A stretch of DNA of 64,000 bases from Strigops habroptila (Eukaryota; Chordata; Aves; Psittaciformes; Psittacidae): NCBI RefSeq assembly GCF_004027225.2, contig NC_044289.2, positions 11,928,354-11,992,353 of the forward strand, written 5' to 3'. Shown here one piece after another: positions 49,013 to 61,113 of this stretch. The position numbers and the translations under genes are program-made. Under the pieces are notes generated by a model that was not told the DNA's origin, ran no database searches, and saw nothing but the letters and a program-made list of their open reading frames with translations. The first letter of the stretch is position 1. The number at the start of each line of letters is the position of its first letter.

Positions 49013-52000
49013 ATGGTTTTTTCCTTTTCTGTGTGCGATGTCTCTCTCTCTCTGTAAGAGCCACACTGGGTATTGTAGGGCACATTTACTACCACAGCGT
49101 AAAAATAGGATTAGGACCTGTTTTGTCCAGTGAGGGATCCTTGTGGGCTCATACCTGCAAGCTAGCAGGCTGCCAGCTCAGTGCCATGTCCCCAGCTGGG
49201 TGCTTCCAACTCTCCGGTCCATGACTGCTCTGTAGCTAACCATGTGCTTGCTTATCCCCGCACTGCCTGTCCTCCTTCCGAGCTCGAAGGGTGTTGGCAC
49301 AAACCCTGAGTGCTAATCTTGGTGTGCAACCATCAGGAAATCCTGTCTGGATCTCATCGGATGCCCTCTTGGCTTGTGGTAGCCACTTACGCAAGCACTC
49401 GCAGGTTGTGTGCCTGGTACCCCACTGCAGGCAGTGCCCGGCGCCCCGTGAGCATCCCACCTTGGGCACAGCGGAGGCTCCTCCATTCTGCCAGACACAT
49501 GTGGCTTGGTCACCAGCTTAGGGGCACCAGTGGGGTGCTCAGCCCTACAGCTTCTGATGAGCAGCTTGCTCACAAGCACTCGGGGAAGGCTGCTTGCAGG
49601 AGACATGCCTGAGAGAGGCCAACAGAGCATTGGTTTGTCCTCAGGCTGTCAATGAAGCCCTCACTGGAAGGGACCATGACTAAATACTTCTGCTCTGTGT
49701 GTCGGACACCTGCAAGCCCGCAGCCGCGGTGGCAGCGCTCGGTGCTGTTTTCATCTGTGGACACTTGGCTGTGGCAGAAGAACAAAAGGAGGAAAATATG
49801 TTAACATCTCCTACCCCCTGCGGTGTGACAGAGGCCATGCCAGAGCAGTAACAAGTGCTTGACGGAGGATAAACTCATTCACACAGCAGCTATATTCTGT
49901 TTTATTCATATTTTTCCCTGGAAAATTAGATTTAATCTCCAGCTGTTGCTGGTTTTTTACATTCAATATAAAGCCAGCTGAGCAGTGTGTGCTAATGGGG
50001 TGCCCTGAAGCAATGCTGGTGGGGTTTTCATGCCTGCCTCACAGACAGCCTGGCTCTCACCACCTCTCCCAGTCTGTTGTGGTCACTGCGTGTGGTCGGG
50101 GAATTACCTCTTGGGAGAAACAGTTGTAAATTTGGGAGTTCCCATCAACAAGAAGCATTTCTGTAATTCCTTCTGCTGTGTTTAGGCTATATCCGTACTT
50201 TTTCTTAGGCTGTATATTCATTCAGATCTACTCCTGAGCTGCCTTGGGGCTCAGGGTGCTGCTATGGAGAGAAGGAGGATGAGCTGTGTGCCTCCAGCTG
50301 GTGGATTTGCAGTCACCACGTTGCAATCCTTCCTCCTGAAGGACTTTGTTCTTCTCCCTTGATCTCTCCCTTGTTCTCCTGACCTCTCCCTCCATGTGGC
50401 AGCTTGGGCTTCTCTGCTGGCTGTTGCCTGCAGGTTGTCTTCTGGGGTGGCGGTGCCTGCGATCTGCATAGGGACTGAGGAGGATCGCTCTGTCCTTTAA
50501 TGTCCTTCATGCCTCCCTTTGCCCATGTTGCCTGACGGTGATTGTAACCTCCCCTCCGAAGGATGGTGGATTGTTGATGCAGCATCAAACACTTCTGGCT
50601 GTGTGAGGCTGGACCTGGCTCTGTACGGATGCTGCAAGCTATGGTTGCTCCCAGGGACAGCGAGGCAAGAGGCATTGGAAAGGCAGCTTCAGCAAGTGTG
50701 GAAGGAGTCTCACACTGTCTCAGCCTCGCACTGTCAAGCTCTGGTTGGGAGCCACCCTCCTCTTCTGAGGATCCCACAGCTCCCATGGGGTAGGGATGCC
50801 TCACCCAGCACTCAGTCCCCATCACATCCCTGTTTCAGTGCCAGTGTTCTGAAAAGGCTCATACTGCCCATCTGCAAACACCCATGGTCCTGCCTGCAGC
50901 CTGGTGGGGATGTCTATGGACGACTCACCAGCCCAGTGGAAGGGGCAAGCACTGGGCACCCTGCAATGCCCTGGGCTCTCAGAGCCATCCCTCCCCATCA
51001 TGCTGTGCCCCTTCCAGCCTTCACCAGCCATTGGTGATCTCAAGAGTCACTTGAAACACCACCATGCTACAGTCTCTCTTTCATCCATGTGTTTCATCTT
51101 GGAAGGCTTGACACTAAAAAGCATCTCATGAGACGTGATGAGAGGACTATAGAGGTCGAGTTAATAATACATTTCACTTTGCAGCTTTCCCTTTAAGCAA
51201 GAACTGGCTGGGGTGAGCTGCCTAAACAGGTGGGGACCCATGAGTGACAACATACAAACCAACTTGTATGGCTTGTAGGGTTTTTCAAGGCATTAAAGTT
51301 AATTAAGTACTAATTAACTGAAATACTCTGAAGTGTCCCTGTCATAGCAACCTTCTGTATCAGAGCCTGCCTGATTTATATTCACATAAGTTCACATCGA
51401 GGCAGTTTGCTTTATGGATTCATTGCAGCTTCATGCTGCATATCTAACCTGCCTGCAGGCTGATGGGTTGGATAGGAGTGTGGCCCCAATTCAGGAAGGG
51501 CAAGTGTGTTTATAATCGGTGAGTTGTGTTGAGCTGCTTGGAAATGAAGTGGGAGGGAGCCACGTGCCCACCATGGCCAGTAAATCCCTACGGTGGGTCC
51601 CTGGGAGCCCTGCAGGACCTGCCCCTGGCTGCCTCAGCTCTCCATCAAGACACCAAGCACATCACATCCCTCGTCGGTGCCTCCTGCACGAGCTAGCACG
51701 GACCCATGGGCCCAGCAGGGACCTGCTGTGTTTGATGGTGAAGCAGGTCTGAGAGCCTCGGGTGGGAAATGCTGGTCATGGTCTGGGCAGCACATGCCTG
51801 CCAGCCCAGCCTCGCTCTTGCACAGTGGCATCCTGCTTATTTGGGGCTGCTTGAACCCGTGTGCTTTCATCCTCTTTTCCCTTGAAGGGGAAAATCTCTG
51901 CAGGATTTGTCCTCTTTCAAATCTGCCACAGCAAGCAGCCTGAGTCTTTGCTTTGCCTCGGTGCTTCTCTGACTTCCACTCGCCGTCTGGTCACATTGAA

Positions 52001-52888
52001 TTTGACAGGTTCTTTTGATGTCTCTGTTTAATTCAGTCAGGTGATGCCAGAGAGGCTTTCTGCCTGCTGGAAAGCAAAGAGTTACCTCTTTAATGTCTGT
52101 GTAAGCCTTTGGGAAGAGTGAAGTTGGGGAGATTAATGCTGAAATGAAAAACCTACTCTTTGCATTGACAAGGTTGGCTGAAAAAGGAAACCATTAAATT
52201 ACTGGAAAGGCAGCCACTCTGGGGAAGGCAGAGAATTGGGGTAGCACATGTAGGTTTGGAAACCTGAGAGCTGGTGCAGGAGCAGAGGACAGCAAGGAGG
52301 AGATATGACATGTTTTAAAACTCATCAGATGATTGATTCTGATCTTTCTAGGAAGTAAAGCTGTTGGGTTATTCCTGCCATGCCAGACCTGAATCCAGCT
52401 CTCTGGATTTCAAGGTTGTGGTTCAACCTCTCTAAGATTTCTTTCCCTGGCACTTGCGAGTTCCTGCTCCAGGGATAAGAGCAAAGCGAAATCTTTTCCC
52501 CAAGCTTTTGCAAAGCTGTTGGCATCAACGGGAAAAGTACAACGTAAGAGCAAGGAGCAGAAGCCTGGATAGCTCAATTCCCACCTATGCTGAGTGTTAA
52601 AACACACAGGCAGGGCAAATGAGCCCTGGGTGTCTGCAGAGCACAGCCAGGCAAATACAACATTGACTAAACTGCTGCCTGAAGGGAAAATCCCTGAGCG
52701 GGACAATCGGTCTCCATCCTTTTGAAGAGCACAATTTAACCATCTTTGCTTTCATTCAGACATAAAGCATGACTTGAAACGCGAGCGAGCAGGAGCACAG
52801 ATTGCTGTGCGTGAGAGAGAGAGCAGATTTTCTGCAAGACTGGCAAAGGATAATTAGCAGTTTAGCCATTATAATCTGATCTGTGTGT
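49013..52888. other. Putative intron or intergenic sequence; nothing recognised
   Basis: Unique sequence with a short CT run (49040-49053) and a palindromic homeodomain-like site (51299-51317). Patches such as 51150-51440 look AT-rich and quiet in reading frames, which would suit a regulatory element but proves nothing. Confidence 0.4.
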
Positions 52889-52900
52889 CCCCCCCCCCCC
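52889..52900 (+). repeat. C12 homopolymer
   Basis: A run of 12 cytosines immediately followed by AG, so it resembles a splice-acceptor tract. No plausible exon follows (the nearest GT-type donor is about 30 bases on). A guanine run on the other strand is prone to slippage. Confidence 0.9.
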
Positions 52901-55384
52901 AGCTTCTCCCCTGGTGTGTGCGGTTGCTATGGGTGAGCCTTGCTCGTCCCGTCGCGGTGAAGGGACCACACTGGTGGTGTACATTGTCCTGGGCACCTTG
53001 TCCAGGAAGAATACTGCCAAGGCAGGGCCAAGCCAGGCTCTGACCTGGGGAAGGAGTGAATTTCAGTAGATAATGGGGATTGGGAGAGGGCTGTTTAGTG
53101 GCCATCAGAAAATGAAGGCTCCAAAGGCAGCGTCCATGCGAAAAATTCAGGGAAGTTAGAGACGTTTACCAGGACCAGGGTCCTTCAAAGGCACACGTTG
53201 AGCAGCTGTGAGGACCTGCCATCTCGATCGGGTGAGCTGGAGATGGGCTTTGCATGTCGGCCTGAATCCTCAACCTGCTGAGGACAGGCATGACCTGCTC
53301 CATCTTTCTCCCAAGCAGAGCATCCCTGTCCAGTGCCTGTCTATATCACAGCTCCCAAGTCCTCCCAGGACATGGTGAAATGGTTGTGCCTGCAGCAGCA
53401 CTGCCAGATTTAAGGTGGTTGGTGCTGTCAGATGAAGATGGGAACCTGGTGGCACAGGGGCACTTGGCCCAGCTTGGTCCCTGGGCATCACTGGAGGTGC
53501 TGGAAAGGGACAGCTCCCCAGAGGTCAGGCTAGCGCTCGTCAGAAAAGCCCTTTTAGTTTTAAGGGACAGCAACTGTCTGACACTAAGGCCAATTAAATT
53601 TTACAGGCATCTAAAAATTTAATCTGGGTTTAATCTCCTTTGCCAAAGCCACGAGTCTGATAAATATTTTATTTTCCTTCAAGTAAAAAGGCTTTGGAAT
53701 AGTTAAGGCAAATGACGAGTCCTTTGCTCCACTTGAGCCCTAGCAGAGGCAAAGCCAGGGCTCATTCTCGCCCTCCCATCGTGCCAAGCCACACAGCACA
53801 CACAGGCCAGGCAGGCACTTGCTGCACTCTGCGTGCCTTAGTGAGCCATTTGGGAAAGCTGCCTCTGTAGATAATGAGGGAGTTTTGCTGGATGCAGCAA
53901 CATTTGAAGACGGAAGAGAGGAAAGCAGATGAGAAGGTCACTGCTTTCTCTTTGGAGGGTTCATTTCTCCCTCAATGAAAAGAAGTTGCTGCTTTCCTGG
54001 TCATTTGGAGCCAGTGCTCACGGCGCAGTGGCGTGCTGTGTTCTACATGCTTTGTCCACACTTTCTGCTCTCCTCTGAGTGGGAAATTTTAGAAAGCTTT
54101 CCTTTTTTTTTTCCCCAAAACCCATTACAGTTTATGGGAAATGTATCAGCAATTAGAGAGGCCATAGGTGGAACTTCAAATAGGGAAAGCTCTTCCCACG
54201 TCGCTAAGTTTTCTGTGGACTCATGGCCACAGTTTCTTACCTGATAAATGAGTGACAATAGCTGCAGGAAGATGAATGTGAAGGAAGCAGGCTTTCCAAA
54301 GAGGGCATGTGCAATCTATGGTGCCTGAGCTTGCAGAGCCTGCCCAAGTTATAATGGCTTTGTCATGGAGCAAGTGGCTGCACTGAGCAGAGAAATCATT
54401 TTGTCATGAAATCTCCATTGAGGGAGTCCATGAAAGTCCACTCATTGCATGGTGAAGGAAAGCATGTCAGCTAGCATAAATCTGCTCACCAGCAAGGAGA
54501 GCAGGAGGGCTGACAGCGACTGTGTTGGCAGAGAGTGAGCCAGGAGGGGTCTGGAAGAAACAAGCTGGGACATGAGCACTTCTGCTGTGAAGTCATTCAG
54601 CTGGAATCAGCATCCCAGGCCCTGGGAGCATCGGAAGAGCCAGCCCCATCACCGCCTCCATAGGGAAACCATCTCCACCAACACCCTCTGTGGCCAGGCA
54701 GAGTAGAGTGGGGAAGGCACAGGGGGACACGGCTCCTGGCATGGCTGTGGAGCACATTGGAGGGAAATCAAGCATCTGCCACTCACCCATCATCTGGCTG
54801 CTTGTCAGAGGAGGTGAGTGCAGGCTGTCATGGATGGGTGGATGGCACGGATCGGTGGATGGCCCCCGCTGTCACTTCCCCATGCATCAGCCAGACTCAA
54901 CAGCGTGGAGAGCAATCAAGGCAGCTTGGTTAGGATCCAGAAATCCTGCCAGCAGTCCCCAGCTTCCACCATCACGTTCCTCTCTCCCCACATGCCCTCT
55001 CTCAGCCTCCATCCAGTGATGCCTCCAGAGCTGCCACAGCTCTCGGACACCATGGCAGGGCTGGTGTCAGGCTGCTGAGGCTAAGTGCGGCAGAGCCATC
55101 ACCCCAGTCCATGGGCTGTGCAGTCAGGTTGCTGCAGCTCATATCCACCCCTTCCATCCATCGCCGTGGTGCCTTGCTCCCCTCTGCCTTGCCCTGCGGG
55201 GAGTTTGCAGATGTATTAAGCTGTGTGCACTTTTCTGGCATTGTTTTGTCTTGCAACTTTTGGGGTTTTTTGCCTCCCTAGGATTGTGCTTGTAAAAACA
55301 GCCATAAAGAAGTTAAAAAGCAGTGTGCTGGCTCAGAGGAGCCATTCAATATCCTTATTAAAGATCTGCAGTACTGGAGCCGTA
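52901..55384. other. Putative intron or intergenic sequence; nothing recognised
   Basis: Unique. A T10-plus tract near 54103-54115 precedes CCATTACAG and a frame of about 40 codons with no good donor; I do not call it an exon. Confidence 0.4.
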
Positions 55385-55525
55385 ATAGTACTTGGCACTC
55401 AGAGGGCACCTTTCATCTCACGAGTTCAAGTCACTTTACAAGCACTAATGAATTAAGCTTTGTAACAGCCTCGCATGCAGAGCCTTGCAAACGAATTATT
55501 CATCTGTTCTCACAATATAGGCATT
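55385..55525 (+). repeat. Probable ancient amniote MIR/CORE-like SINE relic
   Basis: GCACCTTTCATCTCACGAG, CACTTTACAAGCACTAATGAATTAAG and GTAACAGCCTC follow the pattern of an old amniote SINE/LINE tail (CTTTCATC, then CACTTTACAAACATTAATGAATTAAG, then CACAACACCC). Family assignment is from memory and uncertain; the old interspersed nature is more certain than the name. A short AAT run (55528-55540) adjoins it. Confidence 0.42.
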
Positions 55526-55540
55526 AAATAATAATAATAA

Positions 55541-56243
55541 GCTGGTTAATTCTGTCTCTCCTCCGCTCTGGGGATTGTCTCTGAGCTGATAGCAATTCCT
55601 TCCCATTTATCCAGCACTAATGGTCAATACTAGCGTGCAGCATTAGGTGAGCAGGGGTTTGCTGGCGTATTTGACGGTCAGCCTGTGTTTGGGTCAGAGC
55701 AGTGGTATGGTGGGGCTTCTCCTCCTGGTTTTTCTCCACTCCAGCCTTTAAAAGCACATGAAAAGAAAACAGATCATCTGTTCCAGCTGCCACAAAAGTG
55801 GTCACTTAAAAACAATAACATGCTTTTCAAATTGAATCTGCCGCCTTCTGTTTCTGGCCAAAGCTCTTCAGCTGGTATTTAACGGACTCAACTAGATCTA
55901 GTCTCTCAGCACCAGATACTCTCCCTTGGTGTTCTTGCAGAAATATGTTGGACCACACAGTTGGGGGGCTGCTGGGGCACCTGCTTGTACCTGTGAGCAT
56001 GGGCTGGCCAAGGAGACATGTGGGTATTTGCCTGTGCAAAGAGGGGATCCAGAGAGAACAGAGCAGGAATGGGCAATGAGACGGAGCTGGGCATCCTGGG
56101 CTAGGCCCAGGCTGTCTCCCTTAGGCATCCCATGTGGTTCTTGGGCTGTAAAGAGGATGCACAGGGGTGCACCTCTGTGTTACCTGCCCAGTGTCCATGG
56201 GGATGTGGCACTGATGTGTCCCTGCTTTATCCCTTGTGGCAGC
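55541..56243. other. Unique spacer; nothing recognised
   Basis: I see no gene or repeat that I can defend here. Confidence 0.4.
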
Positions 56244-56642
56244 ATATAGAATCATAGAATCACAGCATGGTTTGGGTTGGAAAAGACCTTAAGATCATCT
56301 AGTTCCAACCACCCATCACGGGCAGGGACACCTTCCACTAGAGCAGGTTGCTCCAAGCCCCTGTGTCCAACCTGGCCTTGAACACTGCCAGGGATGGGGC
56401 AGCCACAGCTTCTCTGGGCACCCTGTGCCAGCACCTCAGCACCCTCACAGGGAAGAACTTCTGCCTAATATGTAACCTAAACTTCCCCTGTTTCAGTTTA
56501 AACCCATCACCCCTTGTCCTGTCGCTACAGTCCCTGATGAAGAGTCCCTCTCCAGCATCCTTATAAGCCCCTTCAGACACTGGAAGCTGCTCTGAGGTCT
56601 CTATGCAGCTTCTCTTCTCCAGACTGAACAACCCCATCTGTG
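56244..56642 (-). repeat. CR1 LINE 3' end fragment, the longest and best kept in the window
   Basis: Starting at ATATAGAATCATAGAATCAC, the blocks GGTTTGGGTTGGAAAAGACC, TTAAGATCATCTAGTTCCAACC, CGGGCAGGGACACCTTCCACTAG, AACCTGGCCTTGAACACTGCC, CTCACAGGGAAGAACTTCTGCC, GTCCTGTCGCTACAGTCCCTGATGAA and CTTCTCTTCTCCAGACTGAACAA appear in order. About 400 bases are kept, in minus orientation. It shares the Cys-block order with the 2.7 kb copy, so the two belong to related subfamilies. Confidence 0.95.
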
Positions 56643-57462
56643 GGGACAGGGGTTACCCCAAGAGCAAAAAGGGCAACTGTGTGAGCATATTGCCCTCTCC
56701 CAGGCGGATGGACAGCCATGCTGACAGCAGGATGGCACAGCCTCTGCAGCAGCAGGACCACTCCTGACAGCCATCCAGACCCATGTGTTCCTGCCCTCTG
56801 AGGGCACTGGTGGTGGTCCCTCCCATCCCTACGTGGGCATCCCCCCTTTCTCCTGGTTTCCATGGCACATATTTGGGTGGTAATTATAAGGATGCTGATG
56901 GTGGACTCATTGCTATATTCATTTGTCTGGGTGCCAAGGTCACTGTCTTCGCACTGGCAATAATTACAGTAGTGAGCACACAATAAAATAAGTCTCCAGT
57001 TGAAAACCAAGCCTAGAGGGAAAAAAATCCCAGGAGCTGTCTCTTTTGCAGGGATGTGAGATAAAGAAACACTCGCTGCCAGGGATCTGCCATTTTCTCC
57101 CTGTGATCTGGAGAATACAAGTGTCTCATGTGCTTCTGATCAGTGTCTGACAGGAGTGCCGCAACAGGGTTTGAGTTAGCCAGGAGTTCACACTGCCAAA
57201 ACCAGCTGGGAAGCAGGTCCCGGAGGCGGGATGCTGTGCCTGCCCCAGAGGTGGGGGTCAGGGAATAGCAGCACACTGGCTCTGGAAGCTCGGGCTGTGC
57301 CTGGGCGCTGCAGGATTGCTGAGTCAGAAAAGTAATGGCATGGAGGAGCTGGAGCGGAGCGGCAGGAGGATGTGCCGGAGGGGTTAGCAATTGCTTCCCG
57401 CCTCCAGCTCCTGAAGCCTCTTGCTGGGAATCCCAGCTCCCGCTAGATCCAAAAACATTTTT
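56643..57462. other. Unique spacer; nothing recognised
   Basis: No repeat or gene is recognised. Open frames near 56573-57010 begin inside the CR1 copy and are chance. Confidence 0.4.
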
Positions 57463-57535
57463 GCTCACTGCATGACCTTGGACAAATCATCTTTCCTGTG
57501 GTAGCTCCTTCCCGTTGCATTGGGGACAAGGATGC
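57463..57535 (+). repeat. Probable ancient MIR-like SINE relic
   Basis: GCTCACTGCATGACCTTGGACAAATCATC followed by CTTTCCTGTGG and CCCGTTGCATTGGGGAC parallels the MIR tail (GTGTGACCTTGGGCAAGTCAC, then CTCTGTGCCTCAG, then ATGGGGA). Short and diverged; similar in kind to 33470-33560. Confidence 0.45.
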
Positions 57536-59454
57536 TGCCCCTTTCAAGACCCAGAGGTGGATGCACTCAGGGTTTGGTCCCCCCAGGAGCAGGAGTACCT
57601 GCAGGAACACTGGGGCTGAGCCAGCTGCTCCCTTGGGATGGCTGTGGGAGAAAGCAGATGTGGTCCATGGGCTGGTGTGGGGTCATGCACGTGGATACCA
57701 GCTTGGGCATGTGTACCATCACAGCAGCAGTGCTCTGCTGGCCCATGGCCACTGGAGCTGCGGCTGGTGACTGCGGCATCCCTGCTCTTTACCATGGGAT
57801 CAAAAGAGGAGTGCTGGAGAGCAGAGCCCCTGAATCACAGCTTGATCTTCCCTGGTTATTTCTGTGTCACTGACCAGAAATCACAATTATTTCTATGCCA
57901 TTCTGAGCATTAAGAAAGTGGTTGGGAAGTGGGAGCAGAGTGTCAGCACAGGGGTAAAGTGTGTGTGGAAAGAGCATGAGATTAATTACAGGAGCAACAA
58001 CTACGACTGTTGATAAATCAGCTCCCATAAGGAGAGTATTCGTGGTCCTGTAACTATCTACCACTCTCAAGCTGGGATGAATGAACTAGCTAATTGTTTG
58101 CTGTGTTGAAAAGCAATCTTCAGGGAGCAGCACATTACATTAAATGAGTCAGCTCCGTGCTGGCAGGACTATTATCAAATATTATAATATTTAGCTGGAC
58201 GGTTTCTACCGGAGCTCAGTGTCGATGGAGAAGGGTGTTGTTTTCGTCAGTGTAGAAAGAAAGAAAGAAAGGGAGGCATCAGATACTGTTTGTTTCCTGA
58301 TGAGTGGAGATCTGGCAAAAAAAATGGGATCATTTCACTTGTTAGTGCACTTTTGAAATGAGTCATGTGTGTTTCAGCGCTGCTTCCAGAAACTTAATTG
58401 AAAGTTCTGGTGCCTGTTGTTGTAAGGGGAGAACCATATGCTATCGGAAGACATGACTTGTTTTTTATAGTCCAGAAAGATTATAACAGCATCAAATCCC
58501 AACTGTTGTGGCAATGCCTTCAGAGAGCAGGAATACATCAAGGAGTTTCTACTGTAAGAAGATCAAAAACCTGGCGATGACAGCAAAAAAAGGAGAGACT
58601 TCTGGTGAAAACACAGCTTCCTTGCACTGTTTGGTGGTGTAGATAATCATTGCCAACTCATCTAGTGAAGGGCAAACAGCTGCGGGGATGTTTCCTCCCC
58701 AGCAGAGGTTAGGATGTGTGATACAGTCGGTTGTTTGCGAAGAGGTTGTGCTGCTGGCAACCCAGGCTGCTGGCCCATCTTTGAGAATCCTGGTTAATCA
58801 TCCCATGCCATCCCATCCCATTCATCCTTTCTTATTATTATTTGCAAAGCTCTCTTGGCTGGAAAATAAAGCCAGTGAATAACATGCTGGGAAACAAACA
58901 AGCCCCATGATGCCCGTCTCCAGCACATCAGGAGCTGCGTGGTGGGAACAGTGCTCCCGAGGTCCCCGTGTAAAAGCTGTCTGGGGAAGAGCTGGAGTCC
59001 CTCCACGACCACCTCATCAAGGACTGCATGCGATTGCACCTCAGAGGGCTTGCTAAGGCAGCCTCTGCAAAGTGATTAAGTGAAAGCAAAAAGCCTGAAA
59101 GGACAACACTGATGATGTAAGTTGCATTGACTAAGGAGAGCGGAGCGGGTAGCTGAGGGTGTTTATGCAGCGTCATCCCAGAGAGACTCAGCCCTCTTTT
59201 GTCTACCGGAGATGTCCACAAGGACATAGTCTGCCAAGCACAAGTGTCACAAGCCAGAAGCAACTCCATTTATTTGGCTGTGGAGTTGCAGAGTGTTAGC
59301 AGTTGGGTTACTGAGGTTTGCTCTTTGAGGTTAGTGGGAATTTCTGTTTGGATAGACTGCTAACAGATCCATCACTTCCATGGCGATCCCAGCACAGCCC
59401 TGCATCTCTCCTATGCCTCCTCTACCCACTATTTCACATTTAGTCCCTTTCTTC
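57536..59454. other. Putative intron or intergenic sequence; nothing recognised
   Basis: Unique sequence with a short GAAA run (58256-58271). No gene, RNA or interspersed repeat is recognised. Confidence 0.4.
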
Positions 59455-59545
59455 TGCAGGTCATCTTCAGCAAAGCACTTAAACAAGTGCCTAACTTTAG
59501 GTCTCTGCTTAAATCCCAATATTGCTTAAAGCAAAATAGCCCCTT
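59455..59545 (+). repeat. Probable old amniote interspersed repeat (AAGCACTTAA family, name uncertain)
   Basis: CTTCAGCAAAGCACTTAAACAAGTGCCTAACTTTA and CTGCTTAAATCCCAAT, followed by TTGCTTAAAGCA, match a repeat pattern known from bird, turtle and crocodilian genomes (TTCAGCAAAGCACTTAAGCA, then TGCCTAACTTTAAG, then TGCTTAAGTCCCATT). I recall the pattern but not its library name. Confidence 0.45.
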
Positions 59546-59760
59546 CAGAAGTGACACCCTGCAGGAACTCAGCCTTCTCTAATACTGCATTTCCCTGTTT
59601 TATACATATGCCATATGCCACAGTAACATATGTCAGAAGATGAATTGCATGTGGCAGAACAATATATTATGTATATCTTGAACAGGGGCTTCCTATTGTT
59701 GATAGATTTCTTATTTCTTTTTATATCTTTCTCTTTCTTTTCCTCCTTTTGCATGTTCAG

Positions 59761-59853
59761 AAAACCTCATACCCCACAGAGATGGCCAAGACGCTGCAGG
59801 GCTGTTCACTGAAAATTTATCCAAGGGTCTACAAACATGAATACAATTCACAA
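59761..59853 (+). other. Exon-like segment A of the 60 kb cluster
   Basis: A strong acceptor tract (pyrimidine-rich from about 59700, ending GCATGTTCAG at 59760) precedes 31 open codons in phase 0 that look protein-like (KTSYPTEMAKTLQGCSLKIY and onward). The donor (CAA then GTAAAA, GT at 59854) is weak: it lacks G at -1 and +5. The phase-0 entry also matches the exit phase of exon candidate 4 at 36557, so it could be the next exon of that gene or belong to a separate transcript. Confidence 0.22.
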
Positions 59854-60205
59854 GTAAAATGGGGGAAACTTGGCCAAAGGATTACAACCTCAACACAGGG
59901 TGATAAAATTGAATATAATTTGCTCCTTTCAGTGGGCACAGATCATCTGCTCAGGGTATTGACCTAATGAAGAGAGAAACAAATGCTTAGCACTTCTTTT
60001 ATGTAGGGAGGATGTTTCTGAGGGCCTGCGAGGCTTGGCACCTGAGGCAAAGGTACTGAGGTCATTTTAGATGCAGTGAACTTGCCACCTTAAAGGCTTC
60101 CTGAGAGGAAGGAGCAAAGAGGCTGCTGTTATCTCCAGTGCAGCAATGGGAGTCCCAGCTAGTAGGGGAAGAAGATGGGGGTTTTCTACATTTTTTTTGT
60201 CTCAG

Positions 60206-60274
60206 GCAGAGGAGTAAAGCTTCATCTCTGAAAGAATGATCCTGCAAGATGCTGGGTCCCTGTGCTCCATGAAG
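60206..60274 (+). other. Exon-like segment B of the 60 kb cluster (best donor in the window)
   Basis: A T-rich acceptor (CATTTTTTTTGTCTCAG, AG at 60204-60205) and a consensus donor (ATGAAG then GTGAGT, GT at 60275) bracket 69 bases. All three frames contain a stop, so it is not an internal coding exon. It could be a non-coding or 5' exon: an ATG with A at -3 (AGAATGATC) opens 13 codons (MILQDAGSLCSMK) ending in phase 0. A terminal role for segment A is also possible, since its frame stops after three codons here. The splice signals are good; the function is unknown. Confidence 0.3.
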
Positions 60275-60898
60275 GTGAGTGGACCTCAGGACCTCCTGGG
60301 ATGCGCTTAGCAGATTGAGTGGTGACCAGAGGTTGCCAAAAGCCTCGTCTGACCTAATGGGGACAGTGCTGTGATCCATAGACTGCTCTCAAGGCCTTAG
60401 AAGTTCAGCTGTCTATTAAACCCGCAAATAAAGCAGCTGCTATGGAAGCAATTAACTCGCTTGCACTGCAGATGACATGTGAATATATCCTAGACGCAAT
60501 TCAGAGCAAAGAGGCTAGGAGAGCATCTCTCAGAGCACTTTCCTCCTGGAGTGGCACTGAGCTACAAAATTTGTTTCCAAGCACTGCAGTGGACTCCCCG
60601 CTGTCGTAAGTGGTAGGTCAGGCCAGGACAGAGGTGGGATTGCTGACTGCCACCTCATCCAGAGACCCATCTGCAAGACTGTGTCTTGGCAGGACTGAGG
60701 AGTCCCATTCTCTCCTAGAACCAGAGGTGGCAGAGGGCGAGAACTGGAGTGGAAGGCATCTAGCCTGTGTTTGGGCAGGGGGCCTCTGTACCCTCCTTTT
60801 CTTCCTATGCAAGTCACCTGCATCAGTCACCCCTGGAAGGGCTCTGGGTACCACGCTGTCCCCCAGGGTATCTGAGGTTTCCACAAATATATTATTCT
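60275..60898. other. Spacer between exon-like segment B and a CR1 terminus
   Basis: I see no gene or repeat in this stretch. Confidence 0.4.
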
Positions 60899-60953
60899 CC
60901 TTGGAACTAGAAGATCTTAAGGTCCTTTCCACCCCAAACCTATGATTCTATGA
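60899..60953 (+). repeat. CR1 LINE extreme 3' tip, plus orientation
   Basis: GGAACTAGAAGATCTTAAGGTCC, CCTTTCCACCCCAAACC and TATGATTCTATGA form the last 55 bases of a CR1 copy in sense orientation, ending in the ATTCTATG unit. An extremely 5'-truncated insertion. Confidence 0.9.
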
Positions 60954-61091
60954 GGAAATCCCACTCTTCATCCTCCAGTGCTGGGACAATGCTTCTGCAC
61001 ACGTGAGAGCAGCAGGAGCATCCGCAAACTCGGGCAAGGCAGGAAAAGCAGATTTTTAATGACTTGATGAGTCTTTGATTCCAAATTTATA

Positions 61092-61113
61092 TGTATAAAT
61101 ATATATATATATA
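61092..61113 (+). repeat. TA dinucleotide microsatellite
   Basis: Short alternating AT run (TATAAATATATATATATATAG), probably polymorphic. It includes TATAAATA by chance; no start site is evident nearby. Confidence 0.85.

Noticed and set aside
52880..52950. Splice acceptor formed by the C12 run
   Set aside because: The following segment has no usable exon; a homopolymer followed by AG is expected now and then by chance.
54103..54250. Exon after TTTTTTTTTTCCCC...CATTACAG
   Set aside because: The frame of about 40 codons ends in a stop without a credible donor; the opposite strand is open too.
61092..61113. TATA box
   Set aside because: It is part of a simple AT repeat with no promoter context.
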